Source of the DNA: Candolleomyces eurysporus | Taxonomy: Eukaryota > Basidiomycota > Agaricomycetes > Agaricales > Psathyrellaceae | Direction: 5' to 3' | DNA: 44,821 nucleotides | NCBI GenBank assembly: GCA_027579435.1 | Contig: JANBPK010001254.1 | Coordinates: forward strand, 1 to 44,821 | Shown here: piece by piece, positions 20,801 through 32,561 of the stretch | Position numbering within the stretch: position 1 is the first letter of the stretch | How the letters are laid out: every line of letters starts with the position of its first letter | Translations under genes and position numbers: made by a program | The notes under the pieces: model-generated | Told to the model about the DNA's origin: nothing | Databases searched by the model: none | The model's input: the letters and a program-made list of their open reading frames with translations, nothing else

Positions 20801-21720
20801 CTACTCGTTGTTAATATCAAACACCGTGCTTGCAACATGATCCGCCCTCCTCTTCGTGTATTTGATGAACCCAAGGTAGTCCAACTGGTGCAAAGCTCTG
20901 ATAAACCGAGCTTGTACTTCGATCGGCCATTTCTCCTCCATCTCTTCCGCTTCCTCCTCGCCATACCCGTCTTTGTCCATAACATCATTGTCTTCCTCAG
21001 GTTGCTGACACTGTTTCCCTTTCTGATTTTTGGTGGGACTCTGCTGGGCTTTCTTCGTAGGAGACCTCTTCGATGTCACAGTTGCACTAGCCTTCCTGCC
21101 ACCTCGATTCTTCCCTTTACTCGGCAAAGAAGAACTGGCGCTCTTCCCTCCTCTCCCTTTCTCCCTTGCCCTCTCCTTCTTCACCCCCTCCCTCTGAGTC
21201 TCCAAAACAGCTTGGAAGCTCTTGAACCAATCATACACATTAATTAACCTCCCGCTGTCCAAGTACCGTCGAAAGAGGGTGCTCGTATCTGGGCGTCTCC
21301 ATAACAATTCATTCGATACCCTGTTGTCATCTCAGCGGCTTTTACTCCTGTGGTGTTTGCATTGCGCGATGTTGAGAAAGGCGGGGCAAATTCGAGTGGG
21401 CATAGGAGGCCCGAGAGGAGGGAGGCACGGATCGAGGGATTACTGAGCTAGAAATAAATAAAAGGAAAGAAGAAAAACGGATTTCGTTAGGAAATGCAAT
21501 GCTAGAGCGAGAGGGAGGGTGTAGGGGCTTACTTCAGAGGGGAAGAGTGTCATACCCGTATATCAAACTTCACATAGCAGGACATCTTCTAGCCGTTCAA
21601 GCAGCAGGTTCCCATAAAGGATATAAGGATGAGTTGAGCTGGCATTCAGAAAATAAGACGAACCTCAGGAAGTCCTCGATCCAATCTGCCATTTCAGCAG
21701 CGACAGTTTTACTGTTTTCA
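20801..21720 (-). pseudogene. ORC3-like gene, C-terminal part, copy B, truncated and frameshifted
   Basis: The C-terminal end is better preserved than in copy A: ARFIRALHQLDYLGFIKYTK followed by RADHVASTVFDINNE and a stop at 20801-20803. The exon from 21447 reads NPSIRASLLSGLL, and the preceding exon ends FPSE with a normal GT donor (21531-21532). Damage: a 4-nt deletion near 21270 shifts the frame between SFD and YLDSGRLINVYDW; a TGA at 21563-21565 replaces the TGG of WEVW; the upstream intron has lost its AG acceptor. The gene is cut at about 21720, where the duplication ends. Confidence 0.75.
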
Positions 21721-21958
21721 TTTGTCTCATACCCATCTGTTTTTGGCGGTGTCTATGTGGGAACTTTCAGATCAGGCGCGGCGACGCCTGTGACACCCCC
21801 CTCAAACATCTGAGGACACCCTGGAAATGAGAATTCCAACTTGGACTCAATGAGTCAGACGAGTCGGAAATTGGCTTTGTTTGTTTCAGAAGCCAGGCGC
21901 GCGGGCAACCAAACAAAGGCATAGCGTACAAACAAACCTGCCAGTGCCACTGCACCTC

Positions 21959-24214
21959 ATGTCCGTCACTGTTGACGCTTGCGCAAACTGCATCTCTTCA
22001 TCACAGATAATCTCAATGCAAGAATTGTTATCTTGTCTTGCTTCCCAGTCACTAGATGACCTTTTCAAGNCTTCTCAAAGTGATCATCTTTGTGCAGCAC
22101 CTCAAGAATGACATTCTGCTCACTCATCCTTCAACACAACCTGTTCAATTCGCTCCTCTTATCCTGCCTGAGTCCATTGTAGCCTTTCTGTCCAAAAACT
22201 GCTCTATGTCCCCTTCCAGTGTTGAAGAGGCTTGGGCACTGGTCAAGGATGTAGTATGGCAGGACAAAAAAGGCATTACTGATGAAGAGGTTGTCCGGGC
22301 TTTTGCAGGATTTGGCACCGAGCATGGGTATCGTAAGGTATTTTTAATCACAGATGAAGCACTAGAATTGAGTGATACTATTTTAGCATACCCAAAGGCT
22401 CTTTGGCCACCTACATCAATGTGCACAAATCTTGATTGTACTCGACAACAGTGGGGGCGGAAACTGCAGATTGCCAAGCAGCAAATGGGCATACTATACA
22501 CAGTTAGTCATGGACCTGTACCTGTATGGTCAATTCACCTGGAGTGTCGCGGTAAGCAATATAACAATGAGAATATTTCAAAAAGTTGTATTTTCTTCTA
22601 CAGATTGTAAAACAACATACTACGTCAACTATTGGGAACAAAATCAAGAATGTATATATTATGAAGGCCCCCCTTCCATTATCCAGCTCTCTGAGCACAA
22701 GTTTGCTGAAATTGAGTTAGTCTCTGCACGGAAGATGTCTACCTGCCTAGGCTGGATGTCTGCCACAAATTGTGCAGCAATATACTTGGCTCAGCACCCA
22801 GATTGTGATGCGCAAATGCCAAAGGACTGGAAGTTCAAGCCGTCAACTCTCAATAGTGAAAATGTGCTTGATGCTTTTTTAGTTGGTTCTCTCCTGGAGG
22901 ACTGTCAACGAAGAAAGGACCTGCTCATTGTTCTGCATGATGGGCTTCAGTCTAATCGGTTCAACAATGCCATACGAGCTTGAAATGACAGGATGCGGGA
23001 ATCTGGGCTCCCCCATGTCTGTCACAGCTGCATGAAGTGTTTAAGGGTATACCATGGAGCTGATGGCAAACATAAGGGATTATCATCAAATAATGTGTAT
23101 TTAATGCTAATAAGTTTATGCAGCTGAACGTGAAGTCTCAGCAGTTGTCATGGACGGGATTACACTTGGACAGCCAACCTGTGGTGTTCCACTTTGCCAG
23201 GCTGAGCTTGCCAGCACAAAGGACCGGTTCTGCCCCCAGCATATGGAAGAATATGGCAAGCAATGCTGCATTGTTGGTTGCACAAAGCCTGCCCGTAACA
23301 AGCATTTGACCTGCGAGGAAGAGGACCACCAACGCATTGAAGAAGTTCATACACAACGGACTCATGCTGCATTCCAGCTCAAGAGCCGTATGCAACGAGC
23401 TCAAGTTGCTCACCCAAGAAACTCAGAGGCCGTTGAAGCAGGGTTACCAGAGCTTGTTTCTCAAGAAGAGGCCCCTGAGGAAATCTATGAGATTGCGGGG
23501 AGTTGAATTTCTCCTACTTCGATGGATAAACCTACGCAGCGGGAAGCAGCCTTCCAATCTATTGAGGAGAATGCACCCAATGTGCCACCTCTTGGAGCAA
23601 CACTACAGCCACAGACATTTACACCAGGAGTCAAAAAATTACGTGCTAAGTTTGGACATACATGTACCCACAATGAGCAAATTCTCGTTGCACCCTGTGG
23701 AGTTATCATTGCACAAGACACATTTTTCAATGCAGAGGCTATTCCATCTATTGCAGTGCACAGTTCTATTATCATTTTGTCCTTCTGCAATAACTCATTG
23801 ATATCATAGGACATGATTAAACGAACATACATGGGACAGTGCAAGCCCAACCATATCATCTTTGACAACAATTGCAGTCTGGCCAAGCACGTCAAAAATG
23901 ATCCCTTCTTTGTTGATATTGGGTTAGCTGTTGATGTCTTTCATTTCAAATCTAAACATGCAACTACCGATACCTTTTGCCAGGAGAACTGCAACCCAGC
24001 ACACTTCCCTGAGTTGAGAGGTGAGGGAGGACAAAACTGGTATTTTAACACGTCGATTGCAGAGCAGACAAATATATGGTTGGGTGGCTTTCATTCAATA
24101 TGCAGGGAAATGATCGCCACACGATTTGATTTCTTTCTTGATGAAATGATTATCATGCAAAATACGGCCACCATCAACAAGCTGCAGAAACAGGGTGTAT
24201 TGATAATTGACTGA
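21959..24214 (+). mobile_element. KDZ transposase gene (CxC5-CxC6 type), one in-frame stop
   Basis: Apparent exons: 21959-22337, 22387-22551, 22604-23046, 23124 to about 23495, about 23543-23755, 23810-24214, with introns of about 49-77 nt (one donor, near 23496, is weak). The order fits KDZ (Kyakuja-Dileera-Zisupton) family proteins of Agaricomycetes: a leader with LKVIIFVQHLKNDILL, a CxC5-like cysteine region (SMCTNLDC, then DCKTTYYVNYW), a CxC6-like cluster (TCGVPLC, RFCPQH, CCIVGCTKPA), then the core with THNEQILVAPCGVI, HIIFDNNCSLAKHVK and TSIAEQTNIWLGGFHSICRE. Proposed role: transposase acting in the nucleus. Problems: an N at 22070 coincides with a one-base frame change, and TGA at 22981-22983 replaces an expected Arg codon. 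Otherwise nearly complete. Confidence 0.85.
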
Positions 24215-25400
24215 CTGTACAATAATGTATACTAGCCTACGTGAATTACTATGGTGACTACTCTATCATGGCTACTTGAACAATAATGTACTGGAAAGGC
24301 TCAATGTTTGAAGAAAGAACAAAAGAGGAATGATGTCGCAAATGTCCATGACGAGGGAACAATACAATACAATGGAACAGAACTATAAAGGAAGGTTTAT
24401 AAAGATAAAAGGAACAAAACAAGAATTGGGTTGCGCAAAAAGATGGACAGTAGAAAGGCAGGATGAAGGAATGAAGGGTGCAACCACATACTTAAACACA
24501 ACAAAGCGGTGATACAACCGCGTCTGTTTTAGTGAATATAAGTTCAATTTTCGCAATAATAAACTACAAATTTGATGCGGTCTGAGTCTCTAAGTACAAG
24601 AACAACTATGCTATCAATAAGGTTCACGTGGCTTGAGAAGGAAAAGAGTTAGTACTACAACTCTAGGGACACGAGAGTTGAAGCTACTTGAGGCTGTCAA
24701 CTTGAAACTGCCCCAGTTGTATCATACCCTGACCAGAGAAGCTACATTAGTTGACACTGTACTAAAAGTCAGGCGGCTCAACTGAAGCGGCTTTAGAAAG
24801 TCATATACCTTTACAACACACTGCTGGGATCTGTTTATTTTGCAGTCTGCAAGATTGACGCAAAACGGATCCAAAGACTAGAAAATATTGATACGTATTT
24901 TGTGGGACCCGATATGTGCATAATTGAGTACCGCAGTATCTAATCAGAATCTAGCACACTGAGAGAATATTGGCAGTGTCAATTTCTATTGTTTTGGTGG
25001 CATTTTGGCGGTGTCAAGATGGGCCCAGTTTGTATTCTATTGTTGGATTATTGAGGGAGACAATAATAAAGATAATGTTGTCGATGTTAACATTGGGAAA
25101 AAGAATGGCAGTATGTCTCCTCCCGCCAGTCGCAATATGCTTCGTTCTGACTAAGAGTCCCGATGCCTGCGGTAAGGTAATCGAGTAAAATAAATATTAG
25201 TACCTGCAAAATAAATTCCGCACAATGTTATTTTTTCCCGAACGTAAGATATATCGCGCGCTGAGAGGGCAAATGGGGAGCGATCAGCGTGTGAGCAACA
25301 TCATGTGGGGCGAGAGAGGAGTCACAGCTCGATGTTCAGGGACATACTTAGCCCTCAGCTCCTTCTCATCAACGGCAACCATTGCCAGGGGTGCGTTATT
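24215..25400. other. AT-rich stretch downstream of the KDZ gene
   Basis: No gene is seen. The word ttttggcggtgtc at 25003-25015 repeats exactly a word upstream of the KDZ gene at 21741-21753, in the same orientation. Confidence 0.4.
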
Positions 25401-26384
25401 TTTCCTCATCCCTCACTAGATGACTGACAGTGCATTGGCAGATGGTCGTCGTCGTCAACATTGCCGTCTTGGAATACGGATCCCCAAGCGGTGTTCTGTG
25501 CAACTCGGCACCGTGGGTCTGAAGGAAGCGGCTGGCCCTCAGCAAGCCGCTTTGCCCGTCATGGCCAAGAGAGCTGCAGCTGGTGTCCCTGGCGCCATTC
25601 CCCAGCTGGTGACGACGATATGTTGACATGCCAGTCCCCCCATCTCTTTCCAGTCGAAATTTCGAACGACANCCCCCTNCCCCCACAAGCAACTCCCTAT
25701 CGACCCCCAGCCCTCACCTATGCTCTCTAGCTTACCTCGATGCTGTCGCACATTCCTTGGCATCCCCTCAGGCAGCCCCCTGCATNATGCTGGCTCGACC
25801 CTCAATCCCTATCCCACTGTTGTCCTTACCTTCGTGTCCACCATATTCAACCAAGCACCTGCTCCAAGTCCTCGAGCGCAGCACTCCCTGGCAAAAACTC
25901 GCTGTTTTCTTCGCAACAATTCCCCGTCGTGTTATGGGATCCCAAGATATCGATATCCCAAAGGAAGCCGTTTCCGGCGAACGATGGCCTATGCCACCAG
26001 CGGTCTCTCCCCTCCGATATCGGAGGACTAGTGCATGCGGGGCATGGACTGGGTTGGCCGAAAGGTCTCCGAAAGAGGTCGCTGGAAGTCTGGTGATGAA
26101 CGTAAGGCAGAGATGGAGGTTTCGGAGCGGTGTCCAGCTTTCAGATGGCCGAATTGAAGACAACGAGGATGATGAAGGTGACTCCGGGACGACTCGTTTT
26201 TCGACAACGAGCGAACTCGAGAGGCGATGGGTTTGAATTTGCCAATCGGCGGTTCCCATTTCTGGATGTGTCAATGGGTTCACTTGGGTTCCTAGCACGA
26301 GGGAGTGGAATGTTGCTGGTCGTTCAGCTTCACATTGGACGTTCAGTGACTGTACCCTAGGACCTAAAGTCTCTAATGGCCGAG
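25401..26384. other. GC-richer stretch with several Ns; no confident gene
   Basis: Frames on both strands are fragmentary. A long minus-strand open frame (25768-26592) carries an N and has no recognisable motif. Ns at about 25672, 25679 and 25786 lie beside C runs or short homopolymers. It may hold the decayed 5' end of the EDC4-like gene that follows, but I cannot show this. Confidence 0.3.
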
Positions 26385-26705
26385 TGACAGAACTCTGCAT
26401 CGTATGTGATTTCGTGAACCCCCATATTGGTCTTTTGCTCACAGATATCATTAGCGGTCTCGGCTCCCTCGGCTTCTTGACCTCCTCAAGTCGACAACGT
26501 CGAGTTCCAATCCATCCGCCTCCGACTCTCTCACCCGAGGAAGCACGTGTTCCATTCAAACCGTACATAAGTCCAACCTGCGCAGTCGACACCTGGAGCT
26601 TTTCTTCAGCAACATTGCTGACGACTCCATCGCTCTATTTACGGGGGGAACCTTTCCCTTTGGTCATGTGTTGGACGCCAGCCGGCAAGACGTCAGGGTA
26701 GTCTA
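26385..26705 (+). repeat. Dispersed repeat, first copy (pair with 37594-37888)
   Basis: The two copies share gaactctgcatcgta, ccatattggtcttttgctca, gcagtc-acacctggagctt and tggtcatgtgttggacgcca. They differ by small indels, including about 31 bp present only in the second copy before the shared ending cggcaagacgtcagg. Same orientation, 11 kb apart. Both copies are open in more than one frame here, and I cannot say whether it is a gene fragment. Confidence 0.75.
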
Positions 26706-27379
26706 CAAAGGCTAGACGGTTACTTCGGGGCGCTTCGCTTTCCGGGGAATACCGGTGGCCAACTCGAGACGTCTCCAAGGCTCCAATCACGTTGAACCAA
26801 CTCTGGTGAATCCTCCTCCTCAACAGACCCTTTCCCAACCTCAGCATCATGCTCCTCCGCCCCCTCCTCAGTCCTTACCACAGGTTCCACCGTTCAGCAG
26901 CTGCCGCCCCAAGTGCCAGCAGCCAATCCGCCGCCTCCTCGCCGGTCTATGTTCGAGTTCATGTCTGTCTCCCTTCGACAGTCTTTCCTCTACCGCTAGT
27001 TCGATCAAGAAGAAATCGGTGCCTGCGCAGGCTTTGGACGATGGTTCTTCATGGTTACGCATGTCCGACCCGAAGCGCCAGTTCGTCGAAAACATTCTGG
27101 ACACTTTGACTCGCGAGTAACCACCTTTGGGTCCCCTTTCAGCACAACCGCAGGGTCCTGCGTATGAAACCTATCTCAGCGATCAGAGCTTCGCTGCAGC
27201 GCCCAGTGAACCTTTTTTCCAAAGGCCTCCTCTTCCTCTACCCTCGAAGCAGGTTCAATTCAGCTCTAACCGAACGGCCTCACCTCGTGGCTTGTCTCCC
27301 AAGCCAAGTTTTCGAACAAGAATCAGTCTAGCCCAGCGTGAGCTCCTGTTAGCTTTGATCTTTTATCAAGATACTAACC

Positions 27380-28602
27380 CGATACAAGGCCTCTCAGTCA
27401 AACTATCGTCTTCGATGTTTCTCAGCCCTCAGATTATGTCCAAGCACCGCGGGACTCCGTCAAGTCTACAGCTATCGCCCTTGTTCGCCAAGAATCTGTG
27501 TTCTCACCTGGCATGGCGATTGGTGCAGCACACTAGGTTGCATATGCGATGACGAGAGGTTGTGCGCGGGTCATTTCCTGATCCGGCGGAAGCGGCACCC
27601 TCCTTCAGCTGCCTAACTTATTCCTCAATCAGACCAGCGCTACTGATGTCCGATGGTGGTTTCGTCCTTTGGGAACGTCCAGGGCTCATTACTGATGATG
27701 TCCCGTAAGTCTCATATTCAAAAACTATCTTATTTTCGCTTATCGCGGTCGTAGGGGCACCTCTTGTTCTGCATTCACCCCACCAACAATCCAAATGACG
27801 CGCTGCGCGCAGTCAGCCAGACACCCTTGCCATCGCTTTAGATAGCAAGATCTATGCCATCAACCCGATAAATATTGCTGCTCTCTACTGTTCCGGGTCC
27901 TCCTGCCTACAGTCCAAACCACGCGCCCTATCAGCCAGCTCCGCAGCAACACCCAGGGTCTGGGCCGATACATCAACCCTGGTTTGGCGGTATCGCAACT
28001 CCCCAAGGTTCCCATCCTGCAACTATTCCACAGCCTCCTCCTCCCGAACGCACTCCCCCAATCAAGGCGGACCAGTGAGACGAGATATACCTTACCGTCC
28101 TTCGTACCCAAGAGCCCAGCAAATTTCGTCATCTTCTGGCCCGTTCTACTCGTTATCATGCCGCTCAACGGACTGCCCCTGGTCTCTCGAGTTGTTACCC
28201 TGACCCTTGTTCATCAAGTATGTACTATCGCTTTATCAGGTGAAGTGATTGTCTGACAATATCTACAATTCAGCTTTAAGCGATCCTTGACGAAACTCCT
28301 CCTAATGACGAGTCTTTCAAGAGCTCGCTCTGGTGGTTGCAACGCTCAGTCGCAGTGCTCCACCCTGATGTACGTCCACGTCTGAATATTCTGTGTCGCC
28401 CTAATCTTACGACAATTGTCAAAACGACAAACTCATTGCTGATTTCATCCCGTGTGTCATCCCGCGTGTCAGCGTCCAGCATCTTCTCAATACCACGACG
28501 CAGCATTTGACGATTCTCCCGGGTACACTTCCAATGATTGAAACCGCGCGGACCCTCNCAGACATCCAGGAAAACATTGGAAGGAAGGTTTTGACTATGT
28601 GA
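27380..28602 (+). pseudogene. EDC4-like (enhancer of mRNA decapping 4) WD40 protein pseudogene
   Basis: Fragments in order: SQTIVFDVSQPSDY, KSTAIALVRQESVFSPGM, VAYAMTRGCARVIS, GTLLQLPNLF, then in another frame SDGGFVLWERPGLITDDVP (about 27648-27705), a Pro/Gln-rich linker (27890-28070), DEIYLTVLRTQEPSKFRHLL (about 28078), PLVSRVVTLTLVHQ before an intron, ESFKSSLWWLQRSVAVLHPD, DKLIADFIP and LPMIETARTL. The order of a WD40 section, a proline-rich linker and a C-terminal helical block with a PLSQ.VLLSL-like motif fits EDC4/Ge-1, a cytoplasmic P-body scaffold. Lesions: TAG at 27534-27536 and TGA at 27579-27581, several frame changes, a weakened splice junction near 28275. Ser/Pro-rich sequence at about 26740-27370 may be its upstream part. 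Confidence 0.6.
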
Positions 28603-29142
28603 ATGCCAGCCATCTCTGCGATGCCTTCTCTCTTCTTCTAAGATCTATGCAGCTGATGACTCTTTACGAATATTGTGCTCAAACTTGCTAACGCCCTTGG
28701 TAATTTGTTCTTGACGCCTCAATAACATGACGGCCTTGCCTTCTTCCGACACTACACGATTCTCTCTGACCGCTTGTCTCTCGATACTTTGGCTGCTTTT
28801 GCTTTTGATATTGAACGTTAAAAGTCGTACTCTTCTAGACTNGTACAATATTCTAGAAGTGTAGCCCCATCGAAAATACATTTTTGTTTCTTGTACACCG
28901 CAGTTGACCGCGTTTGCTTATTTGATCACGTTGTTGTTCGTGGTGGGTCATTGAATCGGACGAGTAATTGGCACCACATTGTAACTCTTGTGTCTGACAA
29001 CCACTACGATTTTCTACCCTTCGTTGGCACTAATACCATACCTCAACAACGTTGCGTCCGCTGCAGGGATAGTTCGAGCGACACTTTCAAGACGATTCTT
29101 CAGCTCTTAAAAACTCAGTCTCACACGTCAACGGAAAGTACG

Positions 29143-29783
29143 ATGGCAGGATGCTGGTTCAATTTGGAGAGCGCTGCAAGCACAATACCAGAAACGCAAT
29201 TCCGTGAAGGAGATCCCGCGTTCAAATTCTTAGGACTGTCGAGGGCGACGCGGTTGTATGGATTCATTGGCTGGTACGCAAGTTCTGCAACGCTGTGTTC
29301 CTTGTGAGGATCTAACTCTCCGGCCTCTCTTTCTTAGCTTGGTTATCGAATTTGCTTGAGCTTGCCTGGGTGCCATCGTCCCCTTCTTCGGCTCAATCGG
29401 GCTCTTTCCAGGTCAGTCGTTCACTGTTTTGTCAATCGAGGAGTCTGCTGAGAAGCAGAGTGACCCCCCTTGTTTAAACGGGTTTCCTCATTGGGGTGCG
29501 TGTTTACACTGTGTCCCTATGCTTCTGAATGAACATACTAACTCGGGGCCTGCAGTCTTGAAGCAAATTAAATTGATGAGCTGCGCAAAGAAACCCCAAG
29601 AATTGTATAAACATTGCCTCTCTGCCAAATGTTCAATCCGGTGCGAGTCGTCGCGGTTGTCGCGGCCATAGTTTTCCTGGCTTTGATAGACACCATTTTC
29701 TTGGTGAGCCTGATTCCGTCGTCTCTTTATCCTTCCCAGTCCACTGATACGTTACCTTGAGGCAGGCACGAGCATTTGTATGA
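29143..29783 (+). pseudogene. SFT2/GOT1-like vesicle transport membrane protein, degenerate
   Basis: ATG at 29143 starts MAGCWFNLESAASTIPETQF, then AFKFLGLSRATRLYGFIGC across a 64-nt intron (29274-29337). Exon 2 (29338-29411) would encode a membrane helix ending LGAIVPFFGSIGLFP but contains a TGA in the helix. Later pieces are TGFLIG before a GTGCGT donor (about 29499), LKQIKLM, then MFNPVRVVAVVAAIVF and LALIDTIFL, a 62-nt intron (29704-29765) and a last short exon ending AFV and a TGA at 29781-29783. Order and spacing match SFT2-type four-helix proteins of Golgi-endosome traffic. An extra 50 or so nt before the NPVRV block and the stop in helix 1 indicate a pseudogene. Confidence 0.65.
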
Positions 29784-32223
29784 GAAAGCTGAAGGAAACC
29801 TCATCCGAACAGACACTCTCCCCGATGACCTTTCGCAGCCTTGAGGTAGCTGATAGGGTCTAGGGCGATACTACGCGCTGAGCAACATGCTCAACGGCGA
29901 GATGGCCGATCTTAGGCGGGTCGTTCCGGTTGAGCCGTCGGTCATCGACAAAGCGGCTTGGATGGAGCTCATACTATCTTCCAGTTGTCCATTGGCATCA
30001 ACGCAAGCTGTAGAAGCTGGTTTTGATCAGGGACAGGTAAGTCACAACTCATGTTTCAGCGCATGTCTCCGACTTGTCCAGCTTAATTCCTTGCCTTAGG
30101 ATTATACGGCGGCGCAATCGCTCGGCAGCTCAATGACCTTAGACTCCCATACCGAATTATTANGCCGTACAATCCTCATATGTTGCACCTCGGAATCAAG
30201 TTACAAAGGGAGAAACTGCCTTTCGACAGGCGTTTCAACGGTGAATCGCTCTTAGGTGCATTATTTACGATCCACATGCGGAGTTATAGGCAACAAAGCC
30301 ATCGTTCATTCCGGGAACAACACGCTCCGGTAGTCAGAATAGATATTGATTATGATCTACGGTGAATGACAGTAAAGCTTAAGTCTACAGTCTTCTTCCA
30401 ACTCTACAGGAGTAAACGCTATCAACGAGTCGGCGGGTCAAGCCTGACAGGAATCAACGCTGAACGACTCGGCGAGTTGGAAATTTATGCGAATCGCAAA
30501 TGACTGATTAAGAGTTACCAGACTTGAGTGGCGGACCTCGACACTTTTTAGTGCGTACTATATACAACAAAAATAATGAGCAACTAATAGTACAGCTACA
30601 ATACATCCAATGAAATTGAGTCTATCTATACCTCAAAATCACATGAAACCCGGTGAGCATTAGAGATTGAAAAATATGGAATAAGCAGCCGTGCATGTCC
30701 CAAAGAGTAAGAACAACCCTTAACGCTAGGCGCCAGCTCAAACGTTGGAAATATACATACTAGTTCCAAAATGGAGGAAATATGAAGGCACCGACTTGGC
30801 CTAATCATCCGAGTTGAGGCAGAACACAGCACGTCCGATAGCTTGCCACCCGCTCAGGACTCTTCTCCTGCACTAAGATGACTTCAATGAGTGCAACGTT
30901 GAAATGGTAAGAGAAATATTAGATTACGCTCGCCCAGAATTGGCACCACGCATCCTGCTTGGGAGTTCGACCGATCAGCCAGGGGGAGGGAAAAGTGGGA
31001 CAGATGACGAACTTGAGTAAGTAACCCAGCATCCTGCTTCAACTGGAGCTGGAGACACGTCTCCCCATACTTGGAATGTTGCCCAGAACTAATATAACTT
31101 GCCGATATTGAGATATAGCAAACTCCACAGCCAGGCTGACGCGGAGCTTTTAACAGTCGGTCTGCAGGCGTGGGCATGTCCTGAAACTGGATGAGTTCAG
31201 ATGGAATGAAAAGTGGACAAGAGTGATGTCGACAGAGGATGGGATTCATTTTGTTTTGAGGATAAAAGAAGCAAAAGAAAAAAGAAAGAATGAGAGGAAC
31301 TCAACAGACCAAACAACGGCCAACCAATAATTCGATTGGTCGATGCAAACTGAATGTTCGTGACCCGTATCGAGTTGGGTCACCTGTTAACGTCTTGCCA
31401 CGTCTGTCTGATGGAGAGCTTGCTCATTTGCACAACGCCGACAGAGGGGAGCGGGCATGGTCGAAATTTTTCCACATCTTTGTAAAAGAGATTACCGGGT
31501 GCCCACACTGCGCCTCTCCTCTCTGAACCCTTTGCTGGGCTCTGGATCACGTCTTGCTCGTTGGTCCACTTGTTGATACCACAATATAGAGGGCTACTGA
31601 CAGGTGTTTATTTGTTCCTGTAGCTGCCGCTTGCCCTCGTCCCGTTATACCATCTTGATTCTGGAGCTATGTTGTCAAAGCAAGGAAACAAATTGCTCAG
31701 CCTTGCTACGCACCTTTGCTTTCGTCTTCATAACTTGACTTATCACTTGTGCCATACGGCTGTTGTCTATCTGGAATGGCGCAGCCGATGTGGCGTAGTT
31801 CGAGCCAGTTCCAAAGCGTTGTTCACATCAAGTCCTGGCGAGTCTCAGCAGCTCTGACAGGGACCCAGGGCCGGCTGGAGTCAGACTGGTTCTCTTCTGT
31901 TCGGTTGTTGGATATCAAGTACGCCTACATGACAGCGCCCGAACGCCTTTCCGGTGGGTGCTGCGTTCTTTATATTTTTATATGAGTGCTTCCATGGATT
32001 GTGTTCTTCTTCTTCAATGGAGAACGTTACGGTGACAATCCGAGACCTCAGATTTGGTAGGGATTTCTGCTGGTGCGAGCATGGTTGAAGACGGACAATG
32101 CTTTAAGGCATAAGCCAATTGGCATTCCCACTTTTGTCTGGTGTGGTAGTCCGGTACACCAGAGTCGTGATAGATCAGCTTATGATCTCTTCAGAATTCC
32201 TAGGGATACGAGGAACTGGGCTT
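29784..32223. other. No confident gene
   Basis: Open frames at 29887-30099, 30180-30365 and 31290-31526 (plus) and 30884-31249 (minus, 121 codons with ATG) show no motif or splice pattern I recognise. An N at 30164 interrupts one frame. The base composition is mixed and there are no obvious repeats. Confidence 0.35.
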
Positions 32224-32561
32224 CTTCAGGTCAAAGCTCAGCAGGGTGAAGTTGGGCAGCCGTTCTACGAGGATCCTGCAATCCATAGAATNGGGGGGCC
32301 TGTCCTGGGCATGCGAGGTCAACCGTCGAGCTTCAAAATTCCTCTCTGGTCCTCGGGTACGTCAAAGAATTCGTTCAAATAGAATTGTGATTCGCATGAG
32401 GAATGCTGAGGATCCAAGTTGAAATGAAAAAGCTGTTTATGAGAAAAGTTCAGCACTTGGAAGAAAGCAAAGTGAATGAAGTCGAGAAGGATGATATCTG
32501 AGCATGCAAAAGTGCGAGCATTGCGATCCGTTTCCGGAAGGACAATCTCGTGGGAATTAAC
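32224..32561 (+). repeat. Inverted repeat, left arm (338 bp)
   Basis: Reverse complement of 44484-44821, 338 bp, with only two visible substitutions (gtttatgag against gttcatgag, and cagcacttgg against cagtacttgg) plus an N placed on opposite sides of the same G run. It ends where the other copy meets the terminus of a transposon-like element. The match may continue past the right window edge, because copy 2 is cut there. Confidence 0.95.

Larger units (their letters stand above)
14765..21720 (+). repeat. Copy B of the large direct duplication
   Basis: Homologous to about 3885-12465 in order and orientation. It lacks the three copy-A inserts but has a longer minisatellite (about 15 rather than about 8 units). 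The right end is abrupt: after ttactgttttca (about 21709-21720) the sequence no longer matches copy A, which continues within the ORC3-like exon. That breakpoint is therefore inside a coding exon, making copy B the truncated, derived copy at that end. Confidence 0.9.

Noticed and set aside
25768..26592. Long minus-strand open frame (274 codons)
   Set aside because: It contains an N, has no recognisable motif or start context, and the repeat within it is equally open on the plus strand.
30884..31249. 121-codon minus-strand ORF as a gene
   Set aside because: It has an ATG but no motif, no second copy and no splice or composition signal to support it.
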